This document shows positions 56,380-64,000 of a DNA stretch of 64,000 bases, piece after piece. The stretch's first letter is position 1. Every line of letters begins with the position of its first letter. Under the pieces are notes generated by a model, which did no database searches, was not told where the DNA came from, and saw only the letters and a program-made list of their open reading frames with translations. The DNA is from Micrasema longulum (Eukaryota; Arthropoda; Insecta; Trichoptera; Brachycentridae). A program made the translations under genes and the position numbers. The DNA lies in NCBI GenBank assembly GCA_022494885.1, contig JAGVSM010004919.1, positions 1 to 64,000 of the forward strand. Direction: 5' to 3'.

Positions 56380-57405
56380 TTTTAGAAATATGGAGAAAGG
56401 GGAGAAACTTCCTGACCCTCCGGATGGGTAAAGAATAGAAAAGGTTTTAGAGGAGAACAGTTGCAATTTAGGAAGTCTTATTTTGCATTTTACCAGAATG
56501 AGAGGCAAACGGCCTCTTAAGTCGGACTCTTTTGAGGAGGTCCTCCCGCCTGCAAAAGCACTGAGTTTGACCCCAAAAAGAATTCGGAGGAAACTATCAA
56601 CTACATTTATACTGATAAAGATGCGGTCCATTTATTGTGCACATACAAAAAGACATTAAAAATTCTTCCTCATCTATCAACTGTCTAGATGTAGGCAAAT
56701 ACCTACATTACAACAATGTTCAAAATATTGTTCCTCGAGGAAGAATAAAAACCATAGGCATAATAGGGTGTCAGTTGAATTCAATTCTTTCTCAGCAGCA
56801 CATTTATTTACTGAAAATCACTCTAAATGATCCTCATTCCAACGACCATTTTCCCACTATCCTAACTTTCTTTTTATCCCGAAAAAAGCCGATTGGCACA
56901 AATTTTCAGAATTCCTCGAAAAAAATATCCCCTTGTTAAAACCTATCTCTGACTCTAAAAGTACCTCCGATTGTTTTTCCTCGCTGTTAGACACAATAGT
57001 TGCAGCTGCGGAGGCTAGTATTCCAAAAACCAATTATTGCAGTGCAATCAGTCACGCGCCTCGGTGGGATGAGGACTGTACTAACGTTGTTAAGGAAAGA
57101 AAAGAAGCAATGAAAGCCTTCAAGAAATTTTTTTTTTGTCTGCTAAACACTCGAGCGAAAGCCAAAAAACTTTTCCGCAGCGAGAAACGTCAAGGATGGT
57201 ACACAATTTGTTCTTCATTAAGCCCAGATACACCATTAACTTTAGTATGGGAAAATATAAAACGCTTCCGGTCTTCTTTTATTCAGCCCCTCTGAAGCCA
57301 TCTAGGTCAGATTGGTTACAGGATTTCGTCAATAAGTCAGCTCCACCGTATGTTCCCAATGAGTATGAAGTACTATTATACAACCTTTTTGCCTTATTCG
57401 CGGGG
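56380..57405 (+). mobile_element. Jockey-like retrotransposon remnant, region between endonuclease and RT
   Basis: Frames in series: GEKLPDPPDG; RGKRPLKSDSFEEVLPPAKA; then SSLLDTIVAAAEASIPKTNY followed by SHAPRWDEDCTNVVKERKEA; and VWENIKRFRSSFIQP. The P.WW-type block with an acidic/basic helix and the W..I..F spacing are typical of the linker between endonuclease and RT in Jockey-like ORF2. Neither catalytic domain is present, and frames shift several times. Confidence 0.65.
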
Positions 57406-57408
57406 TGT

Positions 57409-57780
57409 ATGTTAAGTACTGAATTTACATTTTTTATACTGGCAACTCATAAGATTGTAAATATCCTGTTCCTAACTAAATCCTTCCTATTTCAAATTGT
57501 TGTTCTTCTACCATCCTGTGAGCAAGTCACATTGTGAAAAGTGTCTCTCTGATAAATCTTCATCATATCCTGCGTCTGCATACTTCGGACAAAGTGAAGC
57601 TAGTGCTATATATAAACAGCCTAAATTATACAACTCATCATCATCTACACGATGCCGGTATCCGTGCAAATAGCAAAAGTGAATTGTTTCATGAAAGAAA
57701 CAATCCGAAGAACTTAAAAGTGAGTAAATAATTTCCATACAGTGGACAAAATTGTAATTTTCGCTGTTATTAGTGTACAA
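57409..57780 (+). repeat. Direct repeat, right copy (LTR-like, TG...CA)
   Basis: Roughly 85-90% identical to 55229-55604 by eye. It starts TGTTAAGTACTGAATTTACA and ends GTTATTAGTGTACA. The minus-strand frame is open here as well (ALASLCPKYADAGYDEDLSE). Confidence 0.7.
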
Positions 57781-57980
57781 TGCCTGAAAGGTATTGAGCT
57801 GACCATACAGTCACTCTTTGGTGAGTTGGCTGGCTTCCCGGAAACCGGAAATCTATCACAACAATATCATTGGTTGATTTAGAGGAGCTTGTGACATCAT
57901 TTAAAGTAGTTTATTTTTATTAATTTTTTCATACATTTTAGAGAAACATCACCGAACAATTAAATGCTTTAATTTTTACT

Positions 57981-58416
57981 GGATGAAAGCCGAGTGAACA
58001 CAGTTGAAATGCGATCTCCTAGACGAATGTATGGGAAATCAATGTATGACAGGGTTACGAATGATGAAATCAGGCGAATGTAAATCTGAGTCAAGTATAA
58101 TTGATAAGATTAAGAAAGGGTCTCTGAGACGGTTTGGTCATCTAGAACGAATGGACGACGAAAGAATGGTAAAACAAGTATATATGGCTAAAATGGACGG
58201 TAACGTGAGACGAGGACGGCCAAGGAAGTTGTGGCATGATCAGATAAACCAAAATCAAAGTCTGGTCATGTCAAAAGCAGACAGAACCGAAGGGCATGTA
58301 TGACAAGATGTATGAATGTGGAAGAGGCTAGAAATGTATGCCAGGATAGACGTGTGTGGCGGTTCATTGTTTCTGCCTACCCCTACGAGGAAATGGCGTG
58401 ATGGTAGTAGTAGTAG
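57981..58416 (+). mobile_element. Tail family T copy with target duplication
   Basis: SSIIDKIKKGSLRRFGHLER, MDDERMVKQVYMAKMDGNV and RRGRPRKLWHDQINQ are in one frame. This is the C-terminal part of a non-LTR ORF2. The end is TGATGG followed by TAG repeats. ATTTTTACTG stands on both sides (57972-57981 and about 58419-58428). Confidence 0.75.
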
Positions 58417-58481
58417 TAATATTTTTACTGCATTTAAAAAACATGTTTTATAAATAATTTCTCATGGCACTGAACTTCCTC

Positions 58482-61279
58482 ATTATGGCATGCATATTTT
58501 TGCTTCTTTTAATAATAATCTTTATGAACAATATTATGTTGCATAAAAACTTTGTGATTGCGAAACTGCGAGAGGTTGTTTTTTAAACTCATCTGTTTGG
58601 CCTATTAAAAATAAAATAAAACTATGCTAGGGCTTTCAGTATACAGATAGGAAAGGATGCTATTCTGCCATTGCATAAGAAAATGTTAAAGATAGTTGAC
58701 CTTTGCAAGATGTTCTCCGGAGTGTTTTTGAAAAAGTTTTCTAATAAAAGCAAAATGTACCCCGAGTGCCGAGCATTTTGCCTGCGCACACTGATTTTTT
58801 AGCCTTTTTTTTGAGAGCAGATCTCAGCTCGGGCGTTACTGATAACCGATACTGAAGTAGAGAGCTGAAATCTACACTCTGGCATTTAAGCGGTTAAAAG
58901 CTGTTCCTCAACCAAGTATTGAAAAAGCTTCGATGTGAAGTATCCCACAGCGAGATTGAAATATTATAATTATGAAATGAAGACACATGTTTGAAAAAAG
59001 ATTAATTTATTTATTTTAAATTTTAGACAAATAATTTGCAATACCCAATAATTGTTTAGTGTTGTCTTGAAAATAAATACTGCTGAAGAAATTAAGTATC
59101 GAGTATATATAAGTATTATATTAAGAAGCGAAACATATAATTTTTACTAGCTAAAATAAATCATATTCATGAAATATTAAATGAATATCTTTACATGGTA
59201 ATTAGCTACTTAAATATTAATAGCACAAACACAAGATATGTTTAGGGAGAAGCTTGCAAAACTACAGCAAGCTAACAAGGAACCATATACTTCAGGCTCT
59301 TACAATATTCAAATTAAATTAAAATAATGAATCAAAAGCATAAAACAAATCAATTTAAAATAAAACATAAAAAAACAAGGGAAATGATAATTACACCTCA
59401 CAGCGTGTCCGAAAGAACATAAAATAAAACAAAAAATAAAAGAAATAATTTTTAATATGAAAATAAAAACAAAATTATAAAAAATGAAACAATTCACATT
59501 CGTCTATAGTTTTAGCACAGTTATGAATATAAAATATATACAATTTGTATCGCACTAAATAAATTTTCAATTTAATATAAAGGGACATCTTAACATGAAA
59601 CATTATGGCGTGGAATCCACAATTCCACATAGAAAACAATCAATTTGTATTAAACTTATAAATATATGCACAGAAATACATAATGATTGTTCAACAATGG
59701 GTCAAACATAAATATTACATTAACTTAAATGAAAATTTAGCGTAAACTCTCTAATATACAGCGGACCTTTTCCAATCAGTTAAATTGTAATCGACAATAG
59801 CGAATAAATATTAATGAGAACTCGTGTTTGAAATGCCATCTTACAAAAATATCATTGTAATAAATAGCCAACAACATAACATAATATACATTTTCTACTC
59901 GAACAAATGTTGGAATGTTAGCAAATCTAGCTCTCGCAGATGGAACCGAGTGTCCGCCCTATATCGGAGATTACGGCATCTTTTGTTCACAGCGTTTTAA
60001 AGGTTAACACCGCTGTTTTACCAATTCATATCATGTAGATTACTCTTAGATTCAGAAACAGCAAAATATAACATTTCACTCAATAATAACACGGAGTATA
60101 ATAATATGCGCAACAGAACTAAATTCTTCCGTCGATTGAATAATTATTTTACAATATTCACTAAAATTACCGTATTCATTTTGAAACGACACATTAAAAA
60201 TACAGTCACGCCCGCAAAGTTGAATAATACTACATTTTAATGTCCCTAACCGGTTCTAGGTAGATTAGAATAATTAAACTGTACGTAGATACATATTGCT
60301 TTTCAAATGAATGTAATTAAACATTACATTTTTAAATACACACAAATTTAGATTGTTATTCACATTAATTTATATTCTGATGATGAAAGAAACTGTATTT
60401 ATTCGGAATCTAATTTTATGGGAGTGCTATTTTTAAATTCAGTGTTCACACTTCTAACGATCGGTACAACTTCGTCGGAACAAGGCGGGCGGGGAATATA
60501 TTTCAATAATCTATTGCCATTGTGTCACTACTGTTGCATTTGACATGATAAATATTGATTTAATATTTCGCTATAAAATATTAAGTACATTATTAGCACA
60601 TAGTACAGATATTAATGTCGCAAGAATTCGATGTTTAAAATATTATTTTGGAATTCTGATTATATTCATTGTAAAGATGAATTGAAATGTTAAAGGAACA
60701 CAGAGCTACATTGGTAAATCTCAACGCTTTCTATGAATTTCTGATTGCAAATCTAATTCCTATGGCTACTCAATTTGAATACTAAAGTTCTACGAGACAA
60801 GACCCTGTTTCAATTGAGTGTTTATTATATAACATAGCCAGCCATCGTTGTCATTAAATTATTTCTCAAGAAATTACTGTCTTAATTTCGAGGATGTTAA
60901 AAAAAAAAAACTAACAATATGGCTAGAAAACTGAGAAATATAAATGTCTGAATCATTTTTAATAATTATTATTAAAACAATCCGTAAAACACTTCAATGT
61001 AAGAATGAATTTGTGTTTAAAATATAAACAAGTTAATCATGTACCCTTTTCAATAAGAAATGTAAAAATATATGAATGTTTAGCATTTTTAAGAGTACCT
61101 TTTTTTATAGGCCAAACGGTTGTGCTGGACAGCAATGGAATATTTTCAGCGATCAAATATTTATATTAATGGTACTATCATTTATGCTTTGAAAATTTAT
61201 TTCGATCATCGGCCCCAAGAGAGAATTTCAAAATTTCCCCTTGAGAACTCCAATTTAATGTTCAGTAATATTTTATTCA
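58482..61279. other. Non-coding stretch
   Basis: AT-rich; no coding exon is recognised on either strand. On the minus strand an AATAAA-rich spot near 59005-59020 followed by about 2 kb free of known repeats could be a 3' UTR of a gene further right, but nothing proves it. Confidence 0.45.
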
Positions 61280-61545
61280 GTGTCGGTCTCGTGGTGTAAT
61301 GGTCAGCGCGTTTGCCTACCGTGCAAGAGGTCTCGGGTTCGATTCCCAACATGGTTCATATGAAATATTTATTTTAAAGGGTGTTTTTACACTAGAATAT
61401 TTCTCAGTCCCTGGACTGGTACCTGAAGCGTAAGACTGATCATCTTACCTTCATGTAACAAAAATGATCGAGATACGCCGCAATTGGTGTACCGATGCAG
61501 TGCCCTATGCACCATTAGGTGTGGAAAGGAAATGATTACTGTTTT
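61280..61545 (+). repeat. SINE-B, well-preserved copy
   Basis: Head GTCGGTCTCGTGGTGTAATG, B box GGGTTCGATTCCC at about 61336, then the full tail: GTCCCTGGACTGGTACCTGA, GATCATCTTACCTTCATGTA, GCAGTGCCCTATGCACCATT. The 96-codon minus-strand frame over it is a shadow. Confidence 0.8.
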
Positions 61546-64000
61546 TGTAGGAAAATTGGTTGGGATTTTTCCAAATATGCTAACATCTATCCAAAATAGG
61601 TTCGCGCGACAGTACAGTTTATCAAGTACACTTATTTGAATGCAAAATGCTTTTGTTTCCGTATCCCGTCTGTTCAAATATCCTTATTTAATTTAATAAG
61701 TTGAGTTTTTGAAAAGTTGTAGCGGAAATGAAGAGATAATGGTTCAGAACTCCGTTGTTATTATTGGATAATGCGAGTAATATGCAGATTTCACAAGCAA
61801 CGATGTTTAGACGACCGACGTCGGTCGGTTTGAATAAGCTCAGTGTAAGGTAAAGTATAAAAATAATTGACACCCTTAATAAATTCACTAGGCGAAATGT
61901 TAATTATTGTTCTAACACATCGATAGGTGCGAGATACATGAGGCATACAGGAACAAAAGGAAACTATCCACGAATACTCAAAAATAGAGTTTAAAATATT
62001 TATATTGGCGACTCCCATAGCATAGTGTGCTCAATGTGTTCTGTGCCATCAATTCACCACGGTAGTAATTAATTGGATTGTTCTCGGCCTGTTATGAAGT
62101 TTTACAAAAATAAATAATTGGCTCACTTTTCGATAGATGAAACTTGCCGACAAGGCGATGTTTCATCTCTGGGAAAATAATTGTACATTTATGCGTGTTT
62201 ATAGTTTGAATTTCTTTCCAACATATTTTATATATCTCATTAATTACTTATTATATACCAATCCATGAAGGTCAATTCAATGAACTTGCCGATCGGTTTA
62301 AAATAATGAAAAATGTAATTGTAAACGAAATGCTTTTATACGGATTTTTCAACAATATTTCGAATAACACAAGTTCCATTATTGTTTCTATATGGCTCAT
62401 ACGCAGTAAGTACAGACTATATTATTTACACAAGCAGTTCTTATATCACATAGCTGTACAGATTACTCTCCAATAAATACACAATACATGGGACCCCTTC
62501 AGTTAGCGTTTATACACTAGTAACGTACAATTAGTCTTATAATAATTAAATGGCATGTATCAATATGACAATACAACTTTGTTAGTATTAACATTAATTA
62601 CATTACAGCCTATGTTCATACATAGACGGTACACTTACGCTATTCATATTGCGTTAACAAAAATTCATTTTTAATGTCTGATATAAAAATAATTACATTA
62701 TATTGTGTTTTGTAAATCGTGAAATTATTCATCGTCATCTTCATCTCCCTATCCACACCCAGTGGTGCATAGGGCACTGCAATAACACAAACGCCACCGA
62801 TGGACCGTGCAAACAAGGTAATCCGCAACAATTCCAGATCGATAAATCGCTACGATATATTGTTACGTGTGTGGGAATCTTAATAAAATTGGTTTAAACA
62901 GTACAGAGAAGACATTCCTTATTGTTTACGTATTGCGTTATTATACTACGTATTACAAAATTAAGGCAATTTATCCCAGGAAAAATTTATAGAATTGTTT
63001 TTACCGAGGAAAAATGTAATTTAGTGGAATTAAATTGCATAAATTTCCGGTTGGTTCACAATACTTGTAGGCTTTATTTTTTGGTAAAATGTAAAAATAG
63101 CATAGATAATAAAGGAATTATTCTTACATAGAATGCCTGTATTGATTATTTTGAAGTTAAAATCTCGCCACTGTGAGTAATTATCTATACTTTCTATTGT
63201 CGTATTTCTAATCGAGGTCATTGACAGTTACATTTTAAAATATTATCGTTTGTTCTAGTTGTGAAAAAGTGTGAATTTTCCGGAAGAAATATTTGCGCTT
63301 ATATTAATTAATTGATTAAATTACATATACTTTACATAAATCACATTTAGAGCGGGATCGTAACTAGCTCGAGTCTTACGAATTAGACCAATATACAACG
63401 GGACGTTGAGTAAAAATAGTAATTGAAAATTAATCGACTGGCTGCTTCGAAACAAACTTTTTTTTATACATTATTTAATGTGCATTCTGTAGGTGAACAT
63501 ATAATATAATCTGCGGCTTGGGTCTAGAAAGGCCAATGTCAGATTTCATATTTTTCTTGCCACCATTCCTGTTGAGGGTCAATGTCAATTAAAAAAACTT
63601 ATATTGAACTATTTTATGCACACGCCCATATTTTTTTTTTTAATATTTGTTATCAAAGACGTCAATTAGTTCATTTTAGTACCAAAAAATGGCTAAATAA
63701 TCACACTCCTGTGTAATATTACGATTTACGACATCGGCCCTTATAGATCCAAGCCACATATATATCGTCCGTGATACTGCAATACCGCGTAAGCTCGAAT
63801 ATTTACAAAAATGTTTTTATGGCATAAATTTATTATATGGATGAGCCGATAGTTTAAAATTATTGACATTTTTACTCTAAATAATGATAATTGTTTAAAT
63901 ACCCCAAAGGTATTTTTGATTGGTTAAAATCTAGTAGTGGTAGTAAAGTAATATAGTATCAGAACATTTTCAGGTTCCCCTGTCAAAAAATAAAATGGAT
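61546..64000. other. Non-coding stretch to the right edge
   Basis: AT-rich without a supported gene. A short SINE-B tail scrap on the minus strand (complement of GCAGTGCCCTATGCACCACT) is at 62757-62780. Small frames around 62640-63220 have no support. Confidence 0.5.

Larger units (their letters stand above)
55092..58481 (+). mobile_element. MITE-B copy broken by two later insertions
   Basis: Three pieces of one MITE-B are in order: 55092-55228 (GAATGCCAGTGATTTTTTAT to GCCCGTGACGTCAC), 57797-57980 (GGAAACCGGAAATCTATCAC to TTTAATTTTTACTG) and 58417-58481 (to CACTGAACTTCCTCATT). The first break holds the direct-repeat element (55229-57785). The second holds a tail family T copy flanked by ATTTTTACTG. 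Confidence 0.7.

Noticed and set aside
58990..61200. 3' UTR of a minus-strand gene beyond the right edge
   Set aside because: Only a possible poly(A) signal and lack of repeats point to it; not enough to call.

Overview
This window is eukaryotic nuclear DNA, very probably from an insect. Two intron-rich genes of animal type lie in AT-rich sequence packed with tRNA-derived SINE-like repeats, non-LTR retrotransposon remnants and small inverted-repeat elements. The order of insect cannot be fixed from the sequence alone. No operons, phage, CRISPR array or intact autonomous transposon were seen.

Layout. (1) 112-262, minus strand: what looks like the first coding exon of an unrecognised gene running off the left edge. 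(2) 3480-11254, plus strand: a complete seven-exon gene for an HMG20A/HMG20B (iBRAF/BRAF35) type protein, 381 residues, with one HMG box and a long C-terminal coiled coil. (3) 15864-41375, plus strand: a complete 17-exon Vav gene, 879 residues, order CH - acidic tyrosine region - DH - PH - C1 - SH2 - SH3. All splice junctions in both genes were read by hand. The reading frame stays open across every junction, provided that Vav exon 5 uses an internal acceptor at 26460-26461. (4) 41376-64000: about 22.6 kb with no host gene I can support, only repeats and transposon debris.

The two genes are not functionally linked as far as the sequence shows. HMG20 proteins are nuclear components of LSD1/CoREST-type chromatin complexes. 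Vav is a cytoplasmic Rho/Rac exchange factor downstream of receptor tyrosine kinases. Their exons are clearly GC-richer than the introns.

I see no convincing new multi-gene system. The most interesting material is the repeat landscape: a palindromic element family with 12-14 bp target-site duplications, one copy of which splits another MITE; a hAT-type MITE with a perfect 8 bp duplication; a TA-flanked MITE; a MITE copy at 55.1-58.5 kb broken by two later insertions; several minisatellites, two of them beside Vav exons; and a hammerhead-ribozyme-like motif near 1.25 kb.
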